NCBI GenBank assembly: GCA_039881145.1
Contig: JAYKKI010000008.1
Span: forward strand, 31,416,501-31,480,500
Length of the DNA stretch: 64,000 bases
Direction of reading: 5' to 3'
Origin: Druceiella hillmani
Lineage: Eukaryota > Arthropoda > Insecta > Lepidoptera > Hepialidae
Both the position numbers and the translations under genes were made by a program. Positions 47,694 through 58,443 of this stretch are shown here, piece by piece. Position 1 is the first letter of the stretch. Each line of letters starts with the position of its first letter. A model generated the notes under the pieces. It saw only the letters and a list, made by a program, of their open reading frames with translations. It searched no databases and had not been told where the DNA came from.

Positions 47694-47758
47694 TATCGAT
47701 AAAGAATGAATTGTAAAAGTGATTCAGTAGAAGTTGAGGATGGTAATGATGAAATCGG
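47694..47758 (+). CDS. Candidate first coding exon (weak)
   Basis: ATG at 47706 (A at -3) opens MNCKSDSVEVEDGNDEIG, 17 codons plus two bases, ending exactly at a consensus donor GG|GTAAGT (intron start 47759). A DREF-type core promoter word TATCGATA lies at 47694-47701, just upstream of the ATG, which is closer than expected if it is a promoter site. The peptide is acidic, unlike the lysine/isoleucine-rich chance frames nearby. No downstream exon was identified, so this may be chance; the real test is transcript data. Confidence 0.18.
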
Positions 47759-47764
47759 GTAAGT

Positions 47765-49053
47765 ACCAGTGTTGAAGTGACAATAAGTTGACGATTTATT
47801 TTAAAGTTAAATTTCGGTATCATCTTTTATTTGCATCGACTAAAGTTTACACATATAATAACATATACCAATATTAAATCGTTCAATATAAAAAACACTG
47901 TTCACGTATTGTGCATGTTTCGAGACCCTTAGATAACATTGAATTCCAAACATATGCGTCCTACTTTGGTTACCACAAACTATCATTATTAAGATTGAAT
48001 GTACTAATTAAGTTTATACGTTTATAATAATTAATTACAAAATGTATTTTCATAACTTTTAAAAAACCCTTATTAATTACAAATTTATTATCATTCCTTC
48101 ATTAATTTCTTTTAATGTTTCGTTTAATTACTCTCAAACCTTGCTAACTTATTTAATTGTGCCTGTTATTTAATACATAATATATAGCGAAAGGAACTTC
48201 GTTCTAATCGGGCGCCACCTTTCGTTCTTTTTGGGATTACATAATATTTCATTTATTTCGATATTTGAATTTACAAAAATAACATAAAAAAGTTAAGTTA
48301 TATTATTGATGATAATAGCAAGGTGGTTTGTATTACTTTTGAAACGTATCTTCCTCTAATGGGGAAAGAACATTTTTTCTGTTTTATATGAAATTTATGG
48401 ATTAATACTGATTGTGTGGGCTGTATATTTTTAATTGAATTTAACATTAAATACACTGATATGTTATAATGAAACAATATCACAAATAAAGAAATCAATG
48501 ATGCATCACAGATATTCAAGAAATGTAGAACCAAAATAATATGAAGGTTCAAACAAAGTATATAAATACTAAAAATATAAAAATTAGAAACATAAAAAAT
48601 CTAATTAAATAATTTTACTATCAGTTTTATAATAGGGCAAAAAAACTTACCTTCGTTGGTGCTAGCTGTTAAATTTGTACATTTATGAACTAAATAAGGG
48701 TATTCCAAATATTTGTGATAATTTCAACCTAAAGGTTATCTTTATGCATGAATTTTAATTCGTATCCTTTAATGTTCAATCAACCGGTTTTTTTTTTATT
48801 TATGTAAAGTTTTTTAGATTACATTTTAATTTTTTTTCCGTAAATATTGGCCAACAATATGATAATAAAAACTACGTGTCATGTCCCTGCAAATAGCAGA
48901 TTAAAACAACTACTGTTTAAATGACGCACAACAAGAATTATGAAAGAGTATGACACCACTTTATTGACATTGGAAAATTTCTGGTTGAGTTTGAAAACAC
49001 AAGAAATCAGAAGTCACTATTTTCGTATGAAATAATGAGACTATAATAAGACC
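47765..49053. other. AT-rich spacer
   Basis: No exon recognised downstream of the candidate donor at 47759. An 84-codon minus frame (48298-48552) has no domain. Confidence 0.45.
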
Positions 49054-49140
49054 GAATTCTAATATGTCATTCATGAAATTCTAATATGTCATTCATGAAA
49101 TTCTAATATGTCATTCATGAAATTCTAATATGTCATTCAT
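49054..49140 (+). repeat. 22-bp tandem repeat, 4 copies
   Basis: Units of GAAATTCTAATATGTCATTC plus AT, essentially identical, first unit starting GAATTC. Each contains ATGACATATTAG-type dyad only weakly. A recent minisatellite. Confidence 0.96.
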
Positions 49141-49740
49141 AAGTGTCAATGTGTGTCAAAAATGATCACTTTTTCTTTTTATTAGTAGCACACAAGTAGG
49201 AAATTGTCGGCTACATAATTAGATAAGAATTATGTAATTACCCTGATTCTATCAATTTTCGAAGAATGAAATATACAATATCCAGTGAGAATAGTTTTAT
49301 CCCCTCAAAAACTTTAAAATAAGTTTTTATTTTAATATATATTGCGCCACCGAATGCAATATTCAAATATATATCAGTGATTCTATATTCTAATCAATGA
49401 CAATATGTTATAGTCCCAAACAATAATTTCTAATCAACCACGGTTATTGATAGTGGAATATACTTATATAATCACCATCAGTTCTTGAGTACAGCTCAGT
49501 TGAGATCGACTTATTTCCCATATTCATAAAAGTTTATAATAATAAAGTTAATTTGGCGAAAACAGTTAAAAGAATCAAACTGTCAAATCGCTCAGCTTTG
49601 CTCACTTACAATCACACAATACCCACACTTAAAGGCAGTAAAGGGAAAATAAATAAAAGCATAATAAAATATTTTGTAATAAAGAACTTATAACACTAAT
49701 CTAAAATGTCCCCAATATTAATTAAATTTTTGTCAACCGA
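49141..49740. other. AT-rich spacer
   Basis: No gene or repeat recognised; ends where the foldback copy e begins. Confidence 0.45.
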
Positions 49741-49888
49741 ATGAAACTGCGTGATGTAGTATTATTTCTACTTTATTTAAATTATTTACCACGACCTAGG
49801 TTTCGTTATATGACAACATCTGGGCAATTTGTAAAGATTGATCTAATTATAAAGAATTTCTACAAAATTAACGCCAAATATATTCAAT
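49741..49888. mobile_element. Foldback element (copy e, internally deleted)
   Basis: Keeps the left arm (ATGAAACTGCGTGATGTAG, TTTACCACGACCTAGGTTTC, TGACAACATCTGGGCAATTT) and the tail (ACAAAATTAACGCCAAATAT). Most of the right arm is missing, so the dyad is lost. The deletion joins the central spacer region to the tail. Confidence 0.8.
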
Positions 49889-50039
49889 GTCCTCAATATA
49901 TTTTTTTCAACATGTAAAACTTCCATATCACCTCATTAGATACAGCTACTGTAGTAATTATAGAAATTAAGACCTTGTTTTTAACTATGCGCATTCTTTA
50001 CTTGCACACTATTACTTATAGACAAAACGAATGTCTATA

Positions 50040-50190
50040 TTCTAGTTAACCCATTGTAATTAACGCCTCCGACTTACTCGGCTTCTGGTATCCGAGTGGA
50101 ATTCCGTGTTGATGTTTATTTTTTTCCGAACCCACTTGATCACGGTAGCTGCCGAGGCATGACTTGTGCTATCCATCGTGTATGTTGAAT
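50040..50190. promoter_or_regulatory. Small GC-raised stretch
   Basis: About 150 bp with the hairpin ACTCGGCTTCTGGTATCCGAGT (about 50077-50098) and GATCACGGTAGCTGCCGAGG. No frame or repeat similarity. Confidence 0.2.
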
Positions 50191-51249
50191 ATAATCCAGC
50201 ATACATATTTTACTTTTAGCATAGTAACTTGGCTGTTGTAAATTCATCATTGGTAAATTTACAAATATACCCCATTTTTAAAGGTAATTATGCGTCCAAT
50301 GAACATCAAAAAGCAATGGTACATGAACTTGGTTTTATAAGGATAAAAAAAATATATATTGTAAACTTATGATGAACGGATAATTTTTTTCTTTCAAGAA
50401 ATTAACAGTAAATTAGGTTTCTTTTAAATTAAACGAAATAATATTTTACAATAATTGTATCGACCCTATAAAATGTTAGTAATTTCTTAATGGGTCTAAT
50501 TTCTTCAGCGAAAAATACAAAAGAGTACATTATATTTATAGTTAAAGAAGAAATAGATGAGTACATAGAGATGAATTAATCTTGACACTTTGACGTCCAA
50601 ACGTGAGATGAAAATTATTTCATCTGGCACCGATATATCACCCGTGGTCGGCGTTTTTCGAAAGATTGAAAGATCTTAGTAAACATGAAAATCTCAATAG
50701 TTTTAAAAATGTTCCACCTGTTTCCACAAATTTGTGTCGATATATTTAAATAAATGTAATATTACGTAGGTAATATTAAAGATTACTATAAGAATAAAGT
50801 TACCGGTGTATGCCCGATATAATTCACGTGATACAAACATGGCATCACTGGTATTGTTCGATGTATTTCATACAAAATCAACGTAGTGTAATCGGTATAT
50901 TAATAATATGCTATAGCATTAAAGTACCTCGATCCTAACAAGCTTTTGAACTAAATTAGGAAAAAGGGCAAAACACTTACATTTTTAACCCAGTCGCGAG
51001 GTTAACTAAGCCAGTCATTACGTAATCTAGAAGGATATCTATCTCTTATTCGATAAGACCTACGAGTATAGCAGGTTGGCCACGACAAATATAGTATATA
51101 ATAAGAATTTTGATCATCTAATACAAAAATTACATACTTCATTCACATCCGCACTGGCTTTTACGGGACGAATCATACATTTATACCTATTTTCTTTCCA
51201 GACATCGTGATTTTCTTCTCTCATTTTTAAGACGCCATTCGTCTACTAT
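50191..51249. other. AT-rich spacer
   Basis: No gene or RNA recognised. If the minus-strand promoter at 51.3-51.57 kb is real, this would be the start of its first intron. Confidence 0.4.
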
Positions 51250-51289
51250 TCCTGTAAGTAACAAGTGTAACACTCGTTTACGAAATAGT

Positions 51290-51570
51290 GGACGGGTCCA
51301 TACACTGCTCTGGCACAACTAAACATGGCCACACGTACGTAATAGGTATAACGGGGCCGGACCGGAAGCGCGTTGAATTTGAACGCGGTACCTAGGCGCG
51401 CCTTCCGGTCGGCAGTGTACCGGAACGCGGACTCACCTCCGCGCTGCAGTACTTCCGCTTCCTGCGCGGCCAAGTCATTTGCGAGCGGATGTCATCGGGA
51501 GCGCGCGCGACCACTATTTTTATTGCCGCGCCGCCGACGGCCGACCCGACCCGGAAGATAAGTGTGGGCG
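51290..51570 (-). promoter_or_regulatory. CpG-rich candidate promoter, minus strand
   Basis: The most GC-rich 280 bp in the window (above 60% by eye) with dense CpG, several ETS-type cores (CCGGAAG near 51362-51368 and 51549-51555; GGAAGCGGAAGT on the minus strand, about 51449-51460) and sharp edges. On the minus strand it holds a short exon-like frame ending at a consensus donor (51437). Housekeeping and developmental promoters in Lepidoptera often stand out this way; this is inference. Open frames on both strands (51373-51561 plus, 51246-51473 minus) are Arg/Ala-rich and unrecognised. Confidence 0.4.
51437..51478 (-). CDS. Candidate first coding exon, minus strand (weak)
   Basis: ATG (51478-51476, A at -3 in CAAATGA) opens MTWPRRKRKYCSAE, exactly 14 codons, ending at a near-ideal donor GAG|GTGAGT (intron begins 51436). 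The basic N-terminal stretch is reminiscent of the short first exons of some zinc-finger transcription factors, but it is not the standard RRKQ motif and I do not assign a family. A six-codon upstream frame (51495-51475, MTSARK) ends in a TGA that overlaps this ATG as ATGA. If real, transcription runs towards lower coordinates and the 50 kb to the left could be one intron. Could be chance in GC-rich DNA. Confidence 0.25.
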
Positions 51571-51876
51571 GATTTTAATTATAATTACTTATCTACTGTT
51601 AGATATGGTGACGTGCTTTTTAATTAATTGCTTGTAATTTAAGATATTATTTATATGCGCTGAGGGTTTAATAAGGATAAATTTATGAAGTCGGATTTCC
51701 CTTCCTGTCAATATTTGATTACTCGTATGCAAGTGATGTTCAAATTAGTAGGCATTCAAATTCATTTGTTATTTGTTACTCATGACATCAATACTGGTCT
51801 TTAACTGACTGGTTAATAACATAAAAAACCTGTTAAGTACAAAGTTTTTATACACAATTAGGCCCACATAAAAATT

Positions 51877-51879
<3 letters not shown>
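51571..51879. other. AT-rich spacer
   Basis: No gene or repeat recognised. This would be upstream DNA of the candidate minus-strand promoter. Confidence 0.4.

Positions 51880-51938
<59 letters not shown>
51880..51938. repeat. (TA)n microsatellite
   Basis: About 59 bp of uninterrupted TA. Minus-strand frames through it are Tyr-Ile repetition. Confidence 0.97.
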
Positions 51939-51942
<4 letters not shown>

Positions 51943-51982
51943 GAACGTATATGGTATTTCTGAAAAGTACACTATTACAGAT

Positions 51983-52025
51983 ATTTGTAAATAGTTTACT
52001 ACACAGTAGTAAACTATTTACAAAT
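51983..52025. repeat. Perfect 20-bp-arm hairpin
   Basis: Arms ATTTGTAAATAGTTTACTAC (51983-52002) and its exact reverse complement (52006-52025) with the 3-base loop ACA. The minimal loop and perfect arms point to a recent event. Confidence 0.92.
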
Positions 52026-52229
52026 GTCAATATAATTTCTCACCATGGAAATATATGAATATAGTGCCTAGTATATCTTTCAGGGACATAATAAATATAC
52101 ATTTTAAAGTACAAATTTATTTTTACAGTTAATTTAAATAAATTAAGTAGTTTCTATGAATTTTTTACACAACTTTTTGCAATCATAAGTTGTTCGATTA
52201 TTACTAATAAATATGTAGAACTTAGTTAG

Positions 52230-52860
52230 CGGTGATAATTTTCTTTTTTATTTCATTATATGTAGTACCAAACTTTTCAGATATTAAAAATAGCGGTATG
52301 CTAGCAAGATGCGGACACTTAATTCTAAAAGAAAAGACCAATTCCAAGCTAAATAATTCGTAAACCATATGTGTATGAAATGATTTATTGACTTTTTGGA
52401 AGACCTATTCAATAATACTCTCCACACTGGTATAGGCGAATAAAAAAATCACGTCAACTTTAAACGTAGGGTTAATATCGAAAGAAGTTTTTTTTTCAAA
52501 GATTTTATTTTAGCTTAATATTTCGTAAACCGATTTGTGTTTCGAAAAAGTGATCATGATATTTGAAGTGTCCTATATTTTTGGAAGACCTTTTAAACGA
52601 TACCTACACACTGGTACATGCGAATAACAAAAAACACCTCTTCTTTACATGTAAGGGAGGTATGCAAACGAATTTTTTTAAAGATTTTATTCCATAACTA
52701 TATAGACGTTCTAGATATTTATAAAACAAGCCAAATTTCAGCACTGATAGTCTGCAAGTAAAGCAACTGTAACGTACAGACAGACGGACATGGTGAGAAT
52801 ATAGGAGTTCCTACTTTGGCAACGGAATCCTAAAACCCTAAAATCCATCGAAATATAACT
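52230..52860 (+). mobile_element. Dispersed repeat with internal tandem duplication
   Basis: Contains two similar segments about 165 bp apart: AATTCGTAAACCATATGTGT ... TTTTTGGAAGACC ... CCACACTGGTATAGGCGAAT and ATTTCGTAAACCGATTTGTG ... TTTTTGGAAGACC ... ACACACTGGTACATGCGAAT. It ends with ACAGACAGACGGACATGG and GGCAACGGAATCCTAAAACC, matching the tail of a common lepidopteran repeat (from memory). No coding frame. Confidence 0.7.
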
Positions 52861-53890
52861 ATCTTGCCATCATTATTCATCCGGCTTAGTTAAGAAGATT
52901 ACCGTTCAACAAGGTTCCCTTATTTTAATTTGAAAAACTTGGTAATTTTTAACTGTGTAAACAATTTTAATCGTCAAAATTTTTAAAAGTTATCTACTTA
53001 AAATGTCTTCGACGATATATCAATGAAACTTAGTTGAATTTACTGAAACTATATATGATGAAATATAAGTTGAAACTACAATCATTTTAATGCAATTCTT
53101 CAGAGATATTATTTTTTTCAGAGACGTAGAATAACTCTATCGGTTAACTTACAAAACATTTGCAATTGTGTCAGTTAATAATAAAAGCGATAAAAACCAC
53201 TTTAAGCGTTTTTTTTCATCTATGTCTTCTTTGCCTGTTAGTTGACCTTATTTACATATTTTTCGTCCTTGATTTGATCTCATCTTTATATTCTTCGCCT
53301 GTTTTTATATTCACAGTCTTAACTGCTCAATTTTGAAAATTATTTTCCTACGAATTATGTGAAACTGCTCAATTCCGAAAATTATTTTACCAACTAATGT
53401 ATTCAATATTTGAAACAAATATAAACAATTATTCTATTGCAATTCTTATCAATGATATTTTCCATCTCTACCCGTATTTCTTTTCAATATTTAATTTATT
53501 ATTTTCTTTCATTTTTTTTTAAATATACTAAATATGTATTAGTAAATTCTTTAAATAAATTTGAATAGATAAATCAATGAAAACAATAACAATTACAATC
53601 CAACGTTCTCTTTAATTACTTTAATAAATTCCCTGATAAAATAGACCATTAATACTTCCCAAAAATATTCCTGAACTCTCCAAGACTATATCAATATATT
53701 CAAATCTATTTAAAATCTTTCCGCATGATCGCAATTATTTAATATTTAATTGCATAACGTTCTTTAATTCACATCTTATTTTCAGATCTATGAAATGTAT
53801 AAAACACATTAACTGATACTTGTTCCTAGTAGCCTGATTTGGTTCTTGGTTATTTACAAATTCTAACACCGCTGCTTTTTTATACATCTA
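52861..53890. other. AT-rich spacer
   Basis: No gene recognised. A short duplication AACTGCTCAATTTTGAAAATTATTTT / AACTGCTCAATTCCGAAAATTATTTT-type occurs near 53322 and 53364. Confidence 0.5.
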
Positions 53891-54020
53891 GTTTTTTTGG
53901 CGAATTGTTAATCAGTGTATGTTCATATGATATTACCCTGACTATCGATAAAAAAACTTTATCGATAGTTAGAGTAAATATTATTTGAACATACACTGAT
54001 TAAAAATTCAATAAAAAAAC
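53891..54020. mobile_element. MITE-like inverted repeat, 62-bp arms
   Basis: Left arm 53891-53952 and right arm 53958-54020 match at roughly 80-85%, from GTTTTTTT at the ends through TTAATCAGTGTATGTTCA to ACTATCGATAAA at the centre, with loop AAAAC. The divergence between arms suggests age. No target duplication was identified and there is no second copy in the window, so a fold-back mutation is an alternative. Confidence 0.75.
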
Positions 54021-54779
54021 GATAACACGCTCCAGTATTATTTCAAATGTTATTAATGATATTAATACACATCTCCATATGCTAGAGCTAAACCACGTCA
54101 TCTACTGGTTATAATTTAACGTAATGTTGCGGACGTAAAAAATCGGTGCCGTCTAGCAGATGACCAAAGTTATCAACACACACGATGGTGAAATAATTTT
54201 ATATTATAATTGTATTTGATTTTCATTTAAGGAAAATAACACCAGATTTAGGTAATCTCCTGAGTAAACCGAAAAGGGAATGCAGTAACAACACCTTTAT
54301 TTTTAAAGGTATCCCTAAACATCTTTGAGTGCCATTAATGTCCTTGATAAAGAAGCCGATTTCGAAGTTAACAAGAATGATTGCTGTGAAAACATTTCAG
54401 CAATTAGCTTTCTTGTATGTATTCTTTTATAACAGAAAAGTTCTGTCATTGTAGACTCACAAATCAAATCAAATTATCACATTATTTTCTTTTATATTAA
54501 TATCATCACTTAACATATATGTAATTAACGTCAATTTAGAGTATTATTTGTAATTTGATATACTAAAAATATGTACTCAGAATTTATTTCAACGTTATGA
54601 ATTCTACTGTAAATATTTGATAATTTATAGCCACGAAAATCACTCATTTAAAGCGGGAATAAAACAAACATAACGATATTTAGAAGATGTTGAAAATTGA
54701 GAAAGATTTCTTGAAAAATAAAATAATATTTGGTCTTTTTTACTTCCTTATTCTAACGCATATTTTCGTTTATTTTGTT
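54021..54779. other. AT-rich spacer
   Basis: 54080-54170 is more balanced with an inverted pair GTCATCTAC / GCAGATGAC; otherwise nothing recognised. Confidence 0.4.
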
Positions 54780-55000
54780 AATAAAACGATCACCGCTTTA
54801 GTCACAAAACGTAAGCAAACTGTTATTATACAAAGGCGGTACCGCTAATTCACGTTACGGTGGCAATCTAGAAAAGCTCAACATTTAGTTGTCTAGACAA
54901 CGTTTTGTGATGTCATTCGTCGTCATATTATGGCCGCTAGATAATGGCACCGCTACCTCAGAAAACCATAGATTTAGAGAACGGATCGGTTAGTTGGAAC
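54780..55000. promoter_or_regulatory. GC-raised island 15 (candidate regulatory element)
   Basis: About 220 bp including CAAAGGCGGTACCGCTAATTC, TTAGTTGTCTAGACAACG and TATGGCCGCTAGATAATGG. No open frame and not repeated in the window. Composition-based. Confidence 0.3.
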
Positions 55001-55702
55001 AAACAGTAGACAGTCATTGTGGGTAGTTTTTAGACTTTTGTTCAATATTCGCATGTTCAACTTACTACAACTACCACTAAGCTATACAGACATTCCATTT
55101 TCCTCGACTGAAACGTAAGTTTGTTATTGATAGATCAAAATCTTAACTGGTAGCCCCGATTAAATGTTATCAGTCGTACAATCTTAAACCAAATATCCTT
55201 TCTAAATAGATTTAATAATTCATTCAAATAAAACCAAACTCTATCTCTGCCAAACATTTCTACTCAGTCTTAATGAGTTTATTTAATGCTCTTATATTTA
55301 CACAAATAATTAGTTTAAATCAAGCGCAGGCCAAGTTGCCTCTCTTCCCCCATTCCTCTGGCCTCTCCCATCTCATCCTACACCTCGTGCCAGGTTAAAT
55401 AATTTTCATGTTAAATCTGTTCATACAAACAGAATGACGATTTTTATTTAAATCTGGTTTTTTTAGTAATCATATATGAAGACGTAAAAATAATTCAAAA
55501 GCTGAAAACCTTGAGGTATGTTCTAAAAGTCTTTCTGTTACCAAGCTTTCAATCTCATTTACAATATGTTTATATTTCCATATTTTGGTATATATTGCAC
55601 TTGACATACAAAGTGCTCCGATACAACCGATAGGTAGATTTACGGGCCTTCTAAAAAGGCATATTATTCATAATTTCTCACTCTCTTTACTTCCATTTTC
55701 TA

Positions 55703-55707
<5 letters not shown>
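55001..55707. other. Spacer with a pyrimidine-rich strip
   Basis: 55330-55395 is a C/T-rich strip (CTCTCTTCCCCCATTCCTCT) with no similarity elsewhere in the window. The rest is AT-rich with nothing recognised. Confidence 0.4.
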
Positions 55708-55758
<51 letters not shown>

Positions 55759-55770
55759 ATATATATATTT
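55708..55770. repeat. (TA)n microsatellite with TTT interruptions
   Basis: About 63 bp of TA broken by ATATTTATAT units, ending in ATTTATG. Confidence 0.95.
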
Positions 55771-56142
55771 ATGAACATTTGAATATGATCATATATGGGT
55801 ATAGCGTTGGATAAATTTGAGTATAATATATGAATCTTATACATATTTAAATATATATTTTTCCTTAATTACTAATAGGGTTTTCTATTCATCGATTTCA
55901 CTTATTGCATTAGTGATATTCTGGTTAAATGAAGAAGCAATGAACTCGTTATACAACGAATGTATTTATTTTTTATTCACAAAAGTTTAAGATGCGCGAA
56001 TGACTCCATACGTACCATTTATCCATTAGAAAGTTTTGTAAATACAAAACAAATAAATTTCTTATTGAATTTCAAAATATAACGACAGTACAGTATCACA
56101 TCATATTTAATTGCCCTCATCACATCTTTTATTTTGAGGACC

Positions 56143-56192
56143 CGCTAAATTTTTAGATATTACAAAACCGTTTTTGTAATACAAATTTAGCG
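56143..56192. repeat. Hairpin with about 24-bp arms
   Basis: CGCTAAATTTTTAGATATTA and onward (56143-56168) pairs with GTTTTTGTAATACAAATTTAGCG (about 56170-56192) apart from a 3-base bulge; the loop is only a few bases. Confidence 0.75.
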
Positions 56193-56516
56193 CTCTGAAA
56201 TTTTGAAGCAATTGTTAAAATCCAAATGCTGCAAACAAATGCATTTTTTAATTGAAATAATCACAGGATCTTTTCAATATTTCATATTATAATTTCGTAC
56301 AAAGGCATACTTCACACTAATCTTATAAATGGGATAGTCACTTTGTTTCTTTCTTTATTTATTTGTTCTGCTTCCGTGCCTCAATAACATAGCATGACAT
56401 ATTTATGTTAGAAAATTTTGTTTAGATAATTCCAAAAATCATCCCGTTATCGTTAAGAGCTTGAACATAAGTATATAACAACATATCACGGCAATATATC
56501 AGCCTACTGCATATTT

Positions 56517-56760
56517 TAAAAGGAGTGATAGATTTAGCGTATAGAATGATAATAGAAGCCAAAAAACCTGTTTTTAGAATTGTTGTGTGCCCGTCTATAT
56601 GTTAATTTTTTCATCAATCACGGGAAGTCTACTGAGCGGATTTCAATGAAATTTGGTATGGTAGTAGTTTGTACTCAAGAAAAAAACTTTTCTTTTGTAA
56701 AAACTTTTCACAAATTTCATTGAATTTCACGCGAACGAAGTTGTAGGCACATCTAATATT
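56517..56760 (+). mobile_element. Helitron-like fragment (holds the empty hAT site)
   Basis: Begins AAGGAGTGATAGATTTAGCG and TATAGAATGATAATAGAAGC, then ATCAATCACGGGAAGTCTAC, GAGCGGATTTCAATGAAATT, and ends TTCACGCGAACGAAGTTGTA. The order fits the widespread lepidopteran Helitron-like repeat whose tail carries CGCGGGCGAAGTCGCGGGC (from memory). The same opening occurs at 60365-60380 plus 60687-60720, where a hAT element interrupts it; here ATTTAGCG (56532-56539) is uninterrupted. No coding frame. Confidence 0.7.
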
Positions 56761-57010
56761 AGTATATAATTCTTATTGTTATATATCACTATAAATTACG
56801 TACACTTTTATATATACTAATAGCCAAGTGTGTTCCAAGTAATTTTGAGAGTCAGTGCTACAAAACTTCCATTTTACAAGAAAGTTATACTATAGACAAA
56901 TGTTTTAAAATTAAATTCATTTTCTAATATCAGTTAGTCTTTTGTTTATTTTGTTGTTCTAATTCGAGTGAGGACCTGTTCCGCAATCGGCTAATTATCT
57001 GATTATGAAA

Positions 57011-57037
57011 GCAATGAATAATTGTATTATTCATTGC
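57011..57037. repeat. Perfect hairpin, 12-bp arms
   Basis: GCAATGAATAAT, loop TGT, ATTATTCATTGC. Confidence 0.85.
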
Positions 57038-57784
57038 TTACACTAGCTGGATAACAAGCAAGAAGAAACAAAAGTTGCATTGACCACTTTTTATTTCTAA
57101 ATCAAAATTTATTTTATCATAAACCTGATACATTATATGTAGACACATAATATAAAATTAATTTTGCACTCTACTACAATAGCTCTTAAATACATAAGCA
57201 TCGTACGGAAAACTGCAATGTAGTAGTACATAATAATCATTTTTAAAAAACTTAGTACAAAAGTTAAATAAACATTGTTTGGAATAGTACAAGATTGATC
57301 ATAGGAAATAATAAATAAACATTATTAGGTCGGTAGAAAAAGGTATATCAAAGATTCTATAAGATGCGTTTGGATCAACAAACTGTAAAATTAACTACAA
57401 GAATGTATAATTAGTAATAATAATAACAAACAAACATATATTAGTCTTGTACCGAAACGATCATGAGACAGACGAAATTATGAATTAAGCGCCACGAAGT
57501 TTTGTTTTCTACGAATATTACAAAAATGAATTGTAATGAATATTCTTATTTTTTTTTATTATCATATTCACATGTAAAAACGTTTGACCAAAAATAAAAA
57601 AACGAAACTCTAATTGGACAGATATTTATGAATTTAACCTTTAATACAGCAAATCTTACTTTTGATGTCTCTTTTTTATGAAAAATGTAAAATATCAGTA
57701 ATATTATACATTTTTTCATCAAATAATTAATACCTGGAAATGTTAAAGAAGCCGCGTAATTTTATTTTTTTTTGTTCTTATGCA

Positions 57785-57851
57785 ACGCCATCTATATATA
57801 ACGGTGGCAATCACAACTCAGAGCCATTTAAAACACAAGACTAGATGGCGC
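57785..57851. promoter_or_regulatory. Inverted pair of CTCF-like words
   Basis: AACGCCATCTA at 57784-57794 (minus-strand TAGATGGCGTT) and TAGATGGCGCTT at 57842-57853 (plus). The core AGATGGCGC resembles the insect CTCF consensus. The pair could form an insulator-type site, but the same words also occur in dispersed insect repeats, so confidence is low. Confidence 0.25.
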
Positions 57852-58443
57852 TTGGGATAATTACGGTCTAATTATTGTTAATACCCCGAGTACACCACAA
57901 TGACTGTTTCATTGAAAAATATTGTTGCGCAATATCGTTGCAAGCAACCTATCAAATTAAATATCGTATTGAACGTATCAAGATACTGCAATAAGAATGT
58001 TAATAGTTATAAATAGTGAGGCTTTTAAATTATCTCCTAATTTCAGTTATTATTAGTTTTATTAGTATTTAAATTGATATTAGTTTTAATTTCACAGAAA
58101 GTCATTGTAAACTGTTAATAATGAAAAAAAAGTTGTTTTGATAAATTATGGAATATTCAATCACTTTTTTCCATTTTTATTATTTCATCCTCAGAATGAA
58201 AAACGGAACCCTTAAGGTCCATCTGACAAGATCCTTTTACTCAGGAGTGTTTAGAAGTATTAAGTTAGAAATCAATATTCAAAAATAATGATGCCACAAT
58301 CCTGTAAAAAAATCATTTGGAAAAAATGCAATTTTTAAATCTTAAAATTTGTCACGACGGAAGGTGTCACAACACAACTAGAGGTAAAAAATCCAAAACT
58401 CATCAATTTCTCATTCTAGGTGGATTTATTATACAGATATCCC

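Noticed and set aside
51373..51561. 62-codon Arg-rich plus-strand frame as a gene
   Set aside because: Explained by the CpG-rich base composition; the minus-strand short exon with a donor site is a better, though still weak, candidate.
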